Counted from the first letter of the stretch, positions 21,552 to 34,000 are shown. The stretch is DNA of 64,000 bases from Ilex aquifolium (GCA_951799425.1 OX637402.1:8584001-8648000); one strand, 5' to 3'. Notes: generated from the sequence alone by a model not told the origin. A program made the numbers and translations.

Positions 21552-23366
21552 AAAATGCTTTCTTTGGTACATTAGTTCTTCCTTTTATGGTGCAAAGATC
21601 TTTTAAAAATTTAGCATAAACAGGAACTCGTTTTATTGCATCCAATAAAGGAATATTAATTTTTACCTGTTTAAATAACTCAAGAATATCAGATTGATCT
21701 TTTTCAGATGAGAGTTTCTTGACCCTTTGAGGAAAAGGTAAAGGAATAGGACATGGCGAATTTTTTTCACTTTGTACTTTTTCTTGCTTTTTAACTAAAG
21801 GTTCAAGTTCAAGTGGTTCGTTGACAAGAATTGACTTACGTATTTTCTTTGGAATCTTAGGTTTAATAGTTTTATCAATGACCTTACCACTTCTTAGTGT
21901 TGTTATTGCTTGTACTTGACTTGGCGAGGCTTCAAATGATACAGAATTAGCTTGACTCTGAATTTGTGGAGGTTTAGGTTGAGATGAAAACTTTCCTTTT
22001 TCTGACGTACTTAAAGATTGAGTCAACTTAGCTAGATGACTCTTAATGTCTTCAATACTCTGTGAAGTTTGAGCTTTAAAATCATTAAAAGCTTGAGTTG
22101 TTTGAGTATTAAAATTCATTTGACTTTGATTGAATTGATTCATATTATCTTCTAGAGTTCTTTTCTGAGGAGGTTGATACGGTTGATATTGTTGTTGATT
22201 TTGTAGCTGTGGTGGACCTTGCGTTTGATTTGTAGGTTGTGTATTTCTCCAACTAAAATTTGGATGATTTCTCCATCCTGGATTGTAAGTCTCAGAATAT
22301 GGATTTGAATACGGTTTAGTATAAGTTGGAACAACATTTGATTGTTCAATTAAGACTTCTTTAAAAGCAGGTATAGTTGGACATTCCCCAGCAAGATGTC
22401 CTAACAACGCATAAATGTCACATACTTGATCAGTAGAAGAAACAACAACTACTTGCTTAAATTTTTTCAGTTCCAGGGCTTCTAGTTTTCGAGATAGATT
22501 AGCCATTTTAGCTCTTAAATCATCATCGTCTTTCAAAATATATTTTCCTCTTTCAGATGTAGATGACTTATTTTCCACAATATTTGAAGAAGTCGAGTCC
22601 CACATCTGGGAACTCTCTGAAATAGTATCAAAAAATTGAAATGCTTCTTCAGGGTTTTTATTCATAAATTCTCATTCAACCATCATTTCGACAAATTGTC
22701 ACATTGCAGATGGAAGAGCATCAAAGAAAAATCCGACTAAAGTCCAGTTTTCAAATGCATGATGTGGACAAGCTTGGAGAAGATCCTTAAATCTTTCCCA
22801 GCACTGATAAAACGTTTCTTTTTTTTTTTTACAACAAAATTCATTATTTGACGTCTTAATGCATTGGTACGATGTACAGAAAAAAACTTTTTAAAGAACT
22901 CAGTTTGTAAAGCTTGCCAATTTGTGATACAATTTGCTCTTAAAGAGTTAAGCCATAATTTAGCTTTATCTTTCAATGAGAAAGGAAAAAGTTTTAATCT
23001 GACCATTTCAGAATTATCTTGCAAAGTTCCACTGACTTCTTCAAATTCTTTTATATGAACATAAGGATTTTCAGTTTCTAAACCATGGAACTGTGGTAGT
23101 AACTATATTGTTCCTGGTTTAATATTAATATTTGGAACGTCTGTTGGAAAAGCAAAACATGACGGGACATTAGTTCTTGTAGGATGTAAATATTCTTTTA
23201 ACGGTCGAATATTTTGAACTACTTCTTGTTCTTTAGCTTCTTCCTCCCTAGGTACGTTTTGAGCCATACTTAAGTCAAATGATTCTTGTTTAGATTGTGA
23301 GGATGAAGATGATGAAGACGAAGGAGTTGACTGATTTAATGAACCTACTGATGAATGAACAGACAT
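21552..23366 (-). pseudogene. gag of element A (degenerate, 3' end at the T1 insertion)
   Basis: Starts MSVHSSVGSLNQSTPSSSS at 23366, downstream of the primer site. The motif LKEYLHPTRTNVPSC is typical of Athila gag. A TAG follows KPGTI at 23103. The capsid core (RLKLFPFSLKDKAKLWLNSL, then FFKKFFSVHRT) is at 23024-22737, with a frameshift at an A-run near 22820. From 22665 the frame stays open to the T1 site. It has a zinc knuckle with the second Cys replaced by Tyr (CDIYALLGHLAGEC; codon at 22411-22413) and a long Gln/Asn/Pro-rich region before the protease. Confidence 0.88.
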
Positions 23367-23462
23367 AGACTATTAAAAATAAACAAACAAACTATAAACA
23401 TACAAAATAAACAAATATTTATTTTTTTATTTTTGTTATATATTTTTTTAAATTACCGTAAC

Positions 23463-23480
23463 TCCCTGACAATGGCGCCA
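23463..23480 (-). other. primer-binding site of element A (tRNA-Asp type)
   Basis: The minus strand reads TGGCGCCATTGTCAGGGA, six bases after the 5' LTR end AATCA. This is the Athila primer site, complementary to tRNA-Asp with a few mismatches. Confidence 0.88.
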
Positions 23481-23869
23481 AAAACTTGATTCGACACTTT
23501 TTTGTGATCTGAATTATACTAATTATACACACAAGTATAAGTGGTCAAATTGTAGTTTTCTCGGTTTTAAGTCCAAGTATCGATCTCACGAAGAGTTTTA
23601 GTAATTTAGATTTTAAAATAAAAATAAAAACAGTAAAGTTGTTGTTTAAAGCAGTATAAGGTTTGATAGCTTGTGATGTGAGCTTAGATTGATAGCTAGT
23701 CTAATTCAATGAAGTGCAGAGATAAACGTGTTAACGACAAGAATATAAAAGATACCCTTTAGTTTAAGGATCCCATATGATTTATATCGGTTAAATACTG
23801 GAAATGCTACCTTACAACAATTAACTTCCATTTTACTGGCAAGTCAATCGGTAGGTCTGATGTATATAA

Positions 23870-24465
23870 ACTATCAGACAACAACTTCTTAGGTTAGCTG
23901 GTGATATTAAGTCATAACTCAACAACGTCTTAGGTTAGCTGGTTATATGCATGACAAGTGACTAATCCAAGCAAACCAGAAGGACAAGCCATTCATGAGG
24001 AATACTTGAATTATTCAATGTCTTGTGATAGTAAGTGCGTATATAAATAAACCATAACTCAGCAACTTCTTAGGTTAGCTGGTGGTAATAGCCATAACTC
24101 AACAACTTCTTAGGTTAGCTGGTTATAGATGTGCCAATTGACTAATTCGAGTGAACCAGAAGGCCAAGCCATTCATCAGGAATACTTGAATTACCCAATT
24201 GGTCATCTGTGATATATATATACCAGTTAAACATCCTCAGCATTCCGGTGGAGGACTAGCCATACCGGTAGGAACACCGTGGTTGTTTGACTGGCAATAT
24301 AGTTATATATAGTAATTAAACAACCCTAATAACCCAGAAGGACAAGCCATTCATGAGGATCATTTAGGTTTTTTTACCATGCATCAGTAGAACATCTTCA
24401 GCATTCCGGTGGAGGACTAGCCATACCGGTAGGAACACTGTGGTTGTTTAACTGGCAGGTCTATG
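23870..24465. repeat. interspersed tandem repeats in element A LTR
   Basis: Three modules alternate. CTTAGGTTAGCTGGT occurs four times (about 23888, 23930, 24070, 24110). AAGCCATTCATGAGGA or a variant occurs three times (about 23985, 24167, 24345). CATTCCGGTGGAGGACTAGC with CATACCGGTAGGAACAC occurs twice (about 24240 and 24404). Copies differ by a few bases. No ORF runs through them. Confidence 0.85.
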
Positions 24466-24960
24466 ATGCACCGATGACATAGTTCCAGGCACAGCACCGA
24501 AACTACGTGTATCGTTGTATCATGCATGAAGCGTATAATACATAAATATATAAAACATCAGCATTTCCATAATCTAACCGATAATATACATATGTTTACC
24601 CTTCACTGAAGGATATAAACGACTACTCACACCCCATTGCTATAAACAAGCAAGGAGTGCGGGTATTCGTCATTACAACTGAAATAAAAGCACAAATTCT
24701 AAAACTTCTTTCACAAGGAACAATTGAAACACAACCACTCTTATTATTATTCAAAACAACAAAGTGGCGGTAGTTCAACTATCCGAATAGAAAGACTAAA
24801 CAGAAATGTAGAAATACAGAATATCGGTATAGAACGGACCAGCTATGACTTTGCCTTTCACTTTTCCTTTCTTTCTCTCTTTTTCTCTCTTTTTTCCTTC
24901 CCTTAGCTTTATCTCTTTTGCTCTTGGAATGGCCGGCCATCAAGTGAAGGGGGAGGGGGG

Positions 24961-25041
24961 TATTTATAGACAAAATGAAGCATAAGGTGGAAAGGTAAGT
25001 GCAGGACACCAAGCCTTGCCATCCAGTACCATTCGGATGGT
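24961..25041 (-). promoter_or_regulatory. U3 promoter of element A LTR
   Basis: The minus strand shows ACCATCCGAAT (25031-25041) within the near-palindrome 25028-25041, then, 60 bp further, the TATA box TCTATAAATA (24961-24970). A C-rich stretch and leader follow. The motif recurs before the internal PTD ORF (7159-7169). Confidence 0.65.
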
Positions 25042-25342
25042 AAATCCTTGCAGTAGGGCCATGTGTCATGTTCTTGGAGTTTGGAGTGTCTTGCAGCAGG
25101 GGCACGTGTCGTAGGCTGGAGCTTCCACGTGTCTCTTTTATACTTTAGTCCTCCATTGTTTCCAGCTTTGCAATTTAACCTCATAGTCTCTGGTATTTCT
25201 ACATTTAACCCTGTAATTTAAACATAAAGTATTAAAAACTTTAATTTAGGCACAAACCTTAATTCATAATGTTTAATTATTTTATTTTACAAAGTTGATT
25301 ACTTAATAATTTTTTATTATACAAAAATTAGGGTTAATCAAT

Positions 25343-25588
25343 GCGTATGAAAATACTCGGATTTACAAGAAGAAGGTAAAAATTTTTCATCATAAATCTA
25401 TTTTGGGAAAAACCTTTGAGCAAGGACAGAAAATACTTTTGTATAATTCTCGACTTCACCTTTTCCCAATTAAGCTACGCTTGAGATGGACAATTCCCTT
25501 AATAGTGCGTATAGTTTTCCCTTATGGAGAATTAGAGCATGAGAACCTGAAGAATGGGTGGACATTTAAGGTCAATAGTAAATTGTAA
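25343..25588 (+). pseudogene. integrase C-terminal remnant of older element B
   Basis: About 82 codons in one frame: ENTRIYKKKVKIFHHKS, then FEQGQKILLYNSRLHLFP and KLRLRWTIPLIVR, ending in TFKVNSKL. This is the C-terminal, chromodomain-free integrase tail of Athila/Tat-type elements, related to 8337-8480 of element A but on the other strand. It starts exactly at the end of A's LTR, so A inserted into B's pol. Confidence 0.82.
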
Positions 25589-26239
25589 GCCATTCTTGAA
25601 GGGTTTTCCATTAGAGGAGCCTGTGGAGGAGCTTGCTGATCCTGTTTATAAGGATCATTCAGCTAAGTTATTCTTTTCCTACATGATTTGTTGTATATTT
25701 GTAGTTGTTATCTTTCTTTATTTTTCTTGTTGATTTGCAGTTTAATTTCCTTTTGGAACAATTATTTTCAGTTGACCTCGTTCCCTTATCTATTTCATTA
25801 GTTCTCTTGCATATAGTTATTTCTGTTGCATTGAGTACAATGCATAATTCAAGTTTCCCCGGGGGGGAGGGGGAGGGGTTATTCTGTTGTTTGTTTTCTT
25901 TATGTACTTTTTTTTTTGTTTTGTGTTGTTTTGATTGTTCGTTTGCTCCCTAAAAAGAGAAAAATGAAGAAAAAAAATATGCTTTAGCTATTTTGAAATT
26001 ATAATGATTGGGTTGAATTCTTTGAGAACTTTGATATGTGGATAGTAATTTGAGTTGATTGCAAATGATGGACTATTGGATGGATTTTATTATATGCTTG
26101 AGTATTATGCTTATATTTGTAAGACATTGTAGTAGAATTAAAGAAGAATAATATTATATTAATATTTCTCATAGGATAAATAAAAGGATTGTAGAAACCT
26201 TGAAACATTGCTAAAAGATTGATCATGGAGTTTGAGTTT
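25589..26239 (+). other. post-pol non-coding part of B with G-rich tract
   Basis: No gene. A short in-frame tail continues to about 25700. Then GCATTGAGTACAATGCA precedes a G-rich run at 25860-25878 (G7-A-G5-A-G4). A similar order of a GAxAATGxx motif and a G-run is common downstream of pol in Athila/Tat elements. The run could be an internal purine tract or form a G-quadruplex. Confidence 0.6.
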
Positions 26240-28006
26240 CAGACGAATTGATTTTGGTGTCAAACTTAGTTTCGAAGGTGTTTAAGCTTGAGAAGGGTGA
26301 TTAGGTAAGTTTCTAATTGTTTTTAGGTCAATATAAGGCCTCCATTGAATCAAGAAGCTCAAAAAATTGTAGGAGAGGTAATATGAGGTGTATTAGAAGT
26401 TAGAAAGTATTCCAGAGTTAAACTGCATTTCAGAAAGAATTGAGGTAGGAAGGAATTTGACACTACCTTAGTTTTTAGCTATAAATTTTAACTCTGAACT
26501 CTAATTGAGATGATATTTGGACAGTAGAAACTAGACTTCAAGGGATACAAAAGTGTATTTAACAAAAAATTCCTGAATCGACTTCTAAATAGGTGAAAAT
26601 TGCTCCGTAAGTCAGGACAGAAAGTTGGTACCATCTGGACGCCCCCATAACCGTTTGGATGCCACTCCTTAACATGAAACCTTATTTCATAAAAAAACAG
26701 TGACTTGGCACCATTCAGACGCCCAAGCACCATCTGGACGCCACCCTAAAACGGCCCCAATTAGTTTTAGGACTTTTCTCCATTTTTTCCTTTATAAATA
26801 CCATAAAGGACGTTCCTTTAGCCATATTTCATCAGTTTTCAACCCTAGAGAGTGAGAGAAGGAGAAAACACAAGAGTCGAAGGGATTCTTGCGTTAAGAT
26901 TGATTCAAGCACGCTAGGGCTATCTTCAAACATCAGATTGAGATAGCGGATTCTTCTCAAGTTTTCTCATTGAGACTTAGGGTATAATTTTGTATGTTTT
27001 AAATCTTCTAAATTACTATATTCTAAATAATCTTTCATTCTTGGTTTCTTTTGATTAACCTACTGTTCGTTCTTGATTTCTTTTCGAGTAACATGTGGTT
27101 TTCAACAAGATACATATCTTGTATTCAAGAAACATTTCCAAAACCCTAGTTTTTCCTAAACACATGTTTTAAGTGGAAGACCTATTGATTCTTGAATTCT
27201 AAAATTCCTATTATTGATTAAATTAGGTTTTCAATGAACTACTTGTTCTTTCTCCAATAAATTATGATTTTTGACAAAACCCTAGAATTTTGATATCGAA
27301 ATTGTGAAGGTTTTCTTCAAATGATTTGTTGCATATTTTAATTCATTTATTAATGTAGTATATTTAGAATTGTGAAATTGTGATACTTGGGTTTTTATGG
27401 AAATTGTGATTGGTTAAGATTGTGGTTGTTGGGAAAATTGTGGTTTCATCTCTTGTATGGTTTGGGTGTGACAGACTTGAATTGCCTTCGAGAGCTGCCG
27501 TAGAGTGTTAGAGGTTAATCTATCTCAGTAGGGGTGAGATGGTTGCCTAACACTTGTAGCGGATTGTTGTTTGTGAGAGCAACAACTATTGTTCACGTAG
27601 GTTCGTGGCTTAAGGATGGTATACCTTTTCTGGGAAGGATCCGTCAATGCCGTGAGAGATGGTACACACCCTTTTTAAAGTGGTTTGTGATGTGCCCTAT
27701 GGGGAATGATTAAGATTGTTTGATTGTGGTGGGTGAATGATGTAGAATCGTTGTGTAGATTCCTGAGAAGCAACCAACATACATGAGAATATGGTGTGAT
27801 GCTACTGAGTTATTTATTAATTGATTTAATTTCTGGCATGTTTATTCCTGCTATTGATTTAATGTATTTCGTACATTTGAGATCAATACAACTATCATAG
27901 TTTTACTCTCAAAAATGTATATATGCTATTTTTTAAAAGAGACTTGCCTTTTTTATGTTATTTTAAAACCTTGTTGGGATTTGAGAGGGATTTCCTACGG
28001 GCTTTT
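26240..28006 (+). mobile_element. decayed LTR (left part), TGTAACACCCC-related, split by T2
   Basis: From about 26250 the sequence follows solo LTR 2 (46620 onward): TTTCGAAGGTGTG-like, TCCATTGAATC, GGAGAGGTAATATG and ATACAAAAGTGTAT, in the same order and spacing. A TATA box stands at 26793-26800. The left end could not be fixed because no TGTAACACCCC terminus remains. The right part resumes at 38438 after T2. Confidence 0.72.
26634..26800 (+). promoter_or_regulatory. palindrome-type repeats and TATA box in the decayed LTR
   Basis: ACCATCTGGACGCC-type units occur near 26634, 26708 and 26730, with related CGTTTGGATGCC near 26652. TATAAATA follows at 26793. The order, array then TATA within about 60 bp, equals that of solo LTR 1. 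Confidence 0.55.
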
Positions 28007-28702
28007 TGTGAAACCCGGGAAAATTTGAACTTTTTCTGAAAAAGGGCAAAATGGTAATTTGCCACTACTGCACGTATTAAAATACATATGTTCTAGACCT
28101 CGAAGGAGGGAACGGAGTGCGTCATTGGATTCGTAACGCGAAATCTAGTGACCACCAGAAATTTCGTTAAATTCCGAGATAGTCAGATTTTTGCACGTAA
28201 ATCGAGACGACTGCGTGGCGATTGACCTTTTAAAGGTCCCCAAAAACGAGAAATATTAAAATTCCTTATAATTGGATTAATGTGCCAATAAAATTTATTT
28301 GGACTTAATCCGGGACTTAATGAGTCGTTTCGGGACGAAAAACGGACCCGAAAGTAATAAACGAGCGGTGCGATGTAGACCACACATTTAAAATTATAAA
28401 TAGGGGCCGAAATATCTGAAAAATCAGATTTTCTTCTTCTCTTGGCCGGCTGAGCTCACACGTTGGAGAGAAAAAGGAGAGAGAAAAGAGAAACCTAATT
28501 TTCTACCCTTCTTCTTCAAGACCCACCAAGTTCCTTTGGTTGGAAGGCTATAGTCCAAGAGTTAAAGTTCGTCTACTCGTCGAGGGCTTCGACTATGTAC
28601 CAAGAACAAGGCGTTTCACCAAATATTCAAAGGGAGAAATTTTGGAAATCAAAGACTTTGGGTTGGTTTTGGTGCATAGAGGTTGCCTACATCTCTATTG
28701 AG

Positions 28703-29915
28703 GTAGGATTATTCCTACTTGGGATTATTCTTACCTTAGGTGTTAGTAGACTAAGGGTTAAAAGTTATATATGCATATGTATTGAATTATATATATGTCT
28801 ATAGTTATGGTAATGGAAAAGGGAGCATAGAGTTGGCCTAGGCTAACTTCTAGCTTGATTTTATTACATAGGAGTTCCATGTGGTTCCTCTTATAACTTG
28901 GTGAAATTTGAGCTATATGGTTGCTTGGAATGTGTTATGTGAAAACATGACTTTAATGACTACTAGGTGTTTGATAAAATGCCTAGGTGAAATTGTGTGT
29001 GTTACTTGCATGATGCTATGTTATAACATGCTTGGGTGATTGTGAAATCATATGCTTAGGATATGGTTGTTGGATGAAGAGTGTTGTTGATATATGCATG
29101 AAATGATATATTGAACATAATGAGATATGGTAGTTATGTGCTTTTGATATAATTGCCATTGATGTATTGGAAATGTTTATATGTTTGTCATGAGCATATT
29201 GAGCATTATTCTGTGTGCAATGGAACATCACATTGCATTTGCACGGGGATATCGCATCCATAGATATGAGTGGGTGTGTGTGCATGTTATACATGATTAA
29301 TCAATCACCATTCTTGGTGCTTGGTGGATGGGCTCGGGAATGTTGGAACGAAGTTTCGACTGAGTCGCATGGTTGCATGGAAAAACTTGTGTCGGGTGTA
29401 GCAAGTAGGGCTAGACACTCCCTCGGGTGAAAAACCCGGAACCACTTGGTTCAGTCACTTGCCGGCGGTGCAATTCCAGAAAAGTGATACGGTGTACGGA
29501 ACCGGCGGTGTGATTCCGAAGATCCGTTGCCCAACAAAGACACAAGGGTTTTTGTTATAAAAACACCCATTCAATGGGTAGCTTCCAACAATGATCCGGT
29601 TTTGGGAAAACATGATTTCTTTTCAAATGATCATTGGAAGGTTTTTCTCCGTCAATAGACGGGTCATCACACATTGGCATTGCATTGTGTTGAGGGAGTC
29701 GGTGAGGACTCGGAATGGGTTGCATGAATGAGTTTTCATCTCATTTCATTGCATGGCATTGTTGAATTCCAACATTGAATGCATAGTGTGTGTGGAATGA
29801 TTGATTACATGTTGTATGTGAATATTACATGAGCATGAGCATCTAGGGGGGAGTAACCTCCGTAGGAAGTTTTCTACTGGGCGTTGTGCTCACCCTATAC
29901 GGGAAACAATTTCAG
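28703..29915 (+). other. putative leader intron in T2 5' LTR (1213 bp)
   Basis: ATTGAG/GTAGGA and ACAATTTCAG/GTGTCGGG mark the ends, equivalent to those in T1, T3 and T4. Several ORFs of 66-93 codons inside it recur in the 3' LTR simply because the LTR is duplicated. Confidence 0.5.
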
Positions 29916-30223
29916 GTGTCGGGTTTACACCGGCGATTGGCTCCCATGGAGAGCATCAAGGGTGAAGGGGGCCTAAGTGCGGCCTTATCTCAAGATTTTG
30001 TAAACCTTTTGTTTTACAATGGTTTATGACATGTAAATTTTGTATAAACAAACTTATTTCATTCTTTTTTTGAATTATATTTGTATGGGATAGATTGTAA
30101 TGGTCGTGTATGGATCTTGTGCAAAATGTAAAAATATAGTTGTACATGTCTTGGATGATGTGGAATTGAGTTAGGATGAATTGGAAATGAAAAATGGAGC
30201 AAGAAAGCAAATCTGGGCAGCAG

Positions 30224-30440
30224 CTACCGGTAGTCAATGGGTAACTACCGGTAGTCGACTGTCCAGTGTGTATCAGCTACCGGTAGCCAACAGGTAGTCG
30301 TAACGCCAGAAAGTTTCGGCTACCGGTAGACAACAGGTAGTCGTAACTCCAGAAGGTTTCGGCTACCGGTAGACAACAGGTAGTCGTAACTCCAGAATGT
30401 TTCGGCTATCGGTAGCCGATAAACAGCTACCGGTAGCCAG
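30224..30440. repeat. CTACCGGTAG palindrome array in T2 5' LTR
   Basis: Several copies of the 10-bp palindrome CTACCGGTAG alternate with AACAGGTAGTCGTAACTCC-like spacers. One copy in the 5' LTR is CTATCGGTAG where the 3' LTR (37951-38165) has the perfect form. Confidence 0.9.
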
Positions 30441-30713
30441 TCCAAAAATCTGAAATTTTTTAAATGTGTTGCCAAATCTTTGGGCTTTGAATTTCCTTCA
30501 TTTAAATGATTAAAGTGGACCCTAATGGGGTACAAACCACGGTGTATGAGACTTTAATTGAATCAAATGAATGTTAAACCGAATTTTCATTATGGGTTAT
30601 AATCCCGGCTTAAAGATATTCTTGATGTGGTGTCGGGTTGAGCGATATCCACGGATGTTTCCGCAGGTTGATGGGTTATCAACGGGACCCCCGGATTTTG
30701 GGGCGTCACAGCT

Positions 30714-30731
30714 TGGTATCAGAGCCTAGGT
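30714..30731 (+). other. T2 primer-binding site (tRNA-iMet)
   Basis: TGGTATCAGAGCCTAGGT begins 3 nt after the LTR. A leader of about 355 nt leads to the gag ATG. Confidence 0.93.
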
Positions 30732-31086
30732 TTACGATAAACCTTGGGCTTGATGGGCATTGGGTCTAGACCATTGCATGCATAGTACATTTCATCTTAT
30801 GTGTTTAAATGCTACATGTAAATTGTTTGTTTGCTATATGTTATGTGCTACATGACATGTGAATTATATACATGGTAGAATGTATATGTAAAGGAACACA
30901 TTAGGTTAGAAAACATAACCTTGGGTTCGGAATAAGGGATGGACGGAGTGGTTCATGGTATAAGTGTCTACTAGTGGGTGGCATAAGCATTGCTAGTGAG
31001 ACAATGAGAAGAATTCTCAAAGTTTCAAATTTTGATCCCTATTTAGGGATACTTTGTGAGACTTGTTTGCTATCTGACAAATGTAG

Positions 31087-34000
31087 ATGGCTAGTCGAGG
31101 AAGGGGACGTCGAGGCGGTGGGAGAACAAATCAACCCCCACCGGCCTTCGATCAAGAGGCCTTTAATGAGACTATGGGCATGATGGCAGCTACGTTTGCA
31201 CACCGAGGAGGTATGAGTAACCTCCAACAGTTCAAGGCACATAAACCTCCAGTTTTTAAGGGAGGGGCGGATCCTATGGTGGCTGACCATTGGTTCCGGC
31301 AAGTTACGAAGATCTTGAAGGCAATGGAAATCACTTCCGACGCCAGTAAGATAACACTAGCTACATTCCAGCTAGAAGGAGAATCCCAAGTGTGGTGGGA
31401 TTGGGTCTCGGGCTCGAAAAACCTTGAGACTATGACATGGGAAGAGTTCAAGGAGCTCTTCATGGGCAAGTATTTTCCACCGGCCATGCGACATGCAAAG
31501 GCCCGGGAGTTTCTGGAATTGAAACAAGGAACCATGACGGTGATGGAATACGTGGCGAAGTTCACGGAACTAGCACGTTTCGCCGATGATTACGTAGCCA
31601 CAGCTGTGGCTAAGGTAAGAAGGTTTGAGGAAGGCTTGAAGCTTTCCATTCGGGGGAAAATTGTAGGTCTTCTCCTACAAGATCTGGATTTAATGATCAC
31701 GACGGCTATGGCAATTGAACGTGAGGTGGATGACGCGAGGAATATTCGCGAGGGTGGTACTAAGGACAAGAAGAAGGAGGGACCATCCTCTTCTTCTAGT
31801 ACGGGGAAGAGGCAGAGGACTTCTACTCCACAGGGACAGCAAGGGCAGAGCCGCGACTATCAAGGCCAAGGCCAGGGTCAATCCTCCCAAGGTGGGAGAA
31901 ATCAGAGGCCTTCCTACCAGGCAGGCCAACGGACTTGCTATCATTGCCACCAACCGGGGCACATGAAGCGGGATTGTCCTCAGAGGCAGGGATCCCAGAG
32001 TTATGGGGCATCCCAGTCCCAGTCTTCAGTGGGGCACACACAGACACCTTATGTTCCTCCCTACCCCACTACGGGCCAGGGAAGCCAGTACCAGTTCCAG
32101 GGTGCTGCACAGACCCCTACTACATCACGTGCGAGTGCCACGCAATCAGGCCAGATGGGCCAGAGTTTGGGTCGAGGCCGAGGACAGGGCTCACAAGCCG
32201 GTACTTCGGGAACCCAGGGGCGTGTCTACGCCATGATACCTCAGACCGAGCCAGCAGACCAATCGGTGATACAGGGTACATTTCTACTCTCTCGCTTATG
32301 GGCTAGGGTATTATTTGATTCTGGTGCATCACATTCATTTATTGTTGCATCTTGTGTGGAAGACTTGGGCTTAGAGGCTGAGACCTTGGAGGAGCCATTG
32401 CATGTGAGTTCTCCCCTAGGTGCTAGGGTGAGGGTTGGTCAGATATGTCGGGACTGTGAGTTAGAGATCTCTGGGATTCTACTCACCGTTGACCTTAGGG
32501 TCATGGACATGTCGGAGTTCGATGTCATCCTAGGAATGGATTGGTTGACGGCACACCGTGTTGTTATTGACTGTGATCGGAAGAGGGTCACTGCTTATAC
32601 GCCTGAGGGTGTTTGTTTCAAGTTCCAGGGGGACAAGCATGGTGCTTTACCCCAAGGGGTGTATGACTCCCGATGGCACGGGCAGTTGATGGGTTGGCTA
32701 GCAAGTCTTACCCTAGAGAACGAGGAGAGGCAGGAGTTGGGTCTACCTCGAGTGGTTTGTGAATACGAGGATGTTTTTCCGGATGAATTACCGGGATTAC
32801 CTCCACATAGGGATGTAGACTTTACCATTGAGTTACATCCTGGCACTTCGCCCATTTCTATGACTCCACATAGGATGGCGCCTGCTGAGTTGCAAGAACT
32901 TAAGGTCCAATTGCAGGAATTGTTGGACAGGGGGTTCATTAGACCGAGTACCTCACCATGGGGCGCTCCGGTGTTATTTGCAAAGAAAAAGGACAACACC
33001 CTTCGACTCTGCATAGATTACCAGCAGTTAAATAGGGTTACTATCAAGAACAGGTACCCTTTGCCGAGGATTGATGACTTGTTTGATCAACTGAGAGGGG
33101 CGCGGGTCTACTCCAAAATAGATCTACGTACTGGTTACCATCAGTTGAGGGTTAGGGAGGCAGATATCCCTAAGACGGCGTTCAGAACGCGGTATGGGCA
33201 TTACGAGTTTACTGTCATGCCTTTCGGATTGACGAATGCCCCGGCGGCATTCATGGATCTCATGCATAGGGTGTTCCAACCCTACCTTGATCAATTTGTC
33301 GTAGTCTTTGTTGACGACATCTTGATCTATTCCAAGTCTGAGGAGGAGCATGAAGGTCACTTGAGGATCGTTCTTCAGATCTTGAGAGACCATCAGTTAT
33401 ATGCCAAGTTCAGCAAGTGTGAGTTTTGGCTGATTGAGGCGAAGTTTTTGGGACATGTAGTGTCGGCTTCGGGTGTATCCGTAGACCCGGAGAAGGTCGA
33501 GGCGGTGATGAATTGGGAGAGGCCGAAGTCAGTTTTCGAGATACGCAGTTTCTTGGGATTGGCTGGGTATTATCGGCGGTTTATCGAGGACTTCTCTAGG
33601 TTAGCTGCACCTATGACGAAGTTGACTCGGAAGGAGGTTAAGTTTGAGTGGAATGATTCTTGCGAGAAGGCATTCCAGGAGTTGAAGAGGAGGCTTACTT
33701 CAGCTCCTATATTGATAGTCCCAGAAAGGGGACAGAGGTACACAGTCTATTGTGATGCCTCTAAGGACGGGCTCGGATGTGTGTTGATGCAGTCCGGGAG
33801 GGTCGTGGCTTATGATTCTCGACAGTTAAAGAACCACAAGCAGAATTACCCTACGCATGATATGGAGTTGGCGGCTATTGTCTTTGCCTTGAAGGCTTGG
33901 CGCCACTACCTGTATGGTGAGCAGTTTGAGGTGTTTTTAGACCACAAGAGTCTGAAGTACATCTTTACACAGCGGGACCTCAACATGAGGCAACGCAGAT

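Larger units (their letters stand above)
1..25340 (-). mobile_element. Athila-type Ty3/gypsy retrotransposon (element A), disrupted by three later insertions
   Basis: The sequence at 1-369 is collinear with 24972-25340 without indels and with about nine differences, so these are parts of the two LTRs of one minus-strand element. The LTR begins TGATT and ends AATCA. Reading downward from 25340 the order is 5' LTR, tRNA-Asp-type primer site, gag, protease, RT, RNase H, integrase, a Cys-rich ORF, a PTD-type ORF, a non-coding tail, a G-rich polypurine tract and the 3' LTR. Removing T1 (11774-21551), the solo LTRs (546-2081, 2513-4808) and their duplications leaves about 9.5 kb of interior, normal for Athila. 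The pol order with an extra 3' ORF and the tRNA-Asp primer are family features. The bases ATGCG right of the 5' LTR should recur left of the 3' LTR, outside the window. Confidence 0.93.
23487..25340 (-). mobile_element. 5' LTR of element A, 1854 bp
   Basis: Bounded by TGATT (minus-strand start at 25340) and AATCA (end at 23487). It contains a U3 promoter (24961-25041), a CT/GA-rich leader and a block of imperfect repeats (23870-24465). The right flank is the pol remnant of B. Confidence 0.93.
28007..30710 (+). mobile_element. 5' LTR of T2
   Basis: Begins TGTGAAACCCGGG and ends GGGGCGTCACA. TATAAATA lies at 28395-28402. It keeps a 12-bp unit (CTTAATCCGGGA near 28311) that the 3' LTR has lost. 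T3's LTR also has it, so the 5' form is the older one. Confidence 0.95.

Noticed and set aside
26042..26046. ATAGT as left target-site duplication of the decayed LTR (38818-38822 on the right)
   Set aside because: The bases after 26046 do not start with TG or resemble the family terminus, so the match is probably chance.
29016..29294. ORFs of 66-93 codons repeated at 36743-37021 and elsewhere
   Set aside because: They are LTR sequence of T2 seen twice, AT-rich and within the putative intron. Similar pairs exist for T3 (39338/43139, 39764/43565).
31152..31565. Antisense ORFs opposite gag-pol of T1, T2 and T4
   Set aside because: They mirror the coding strand, recur at the same places in all copies and have no own start context.
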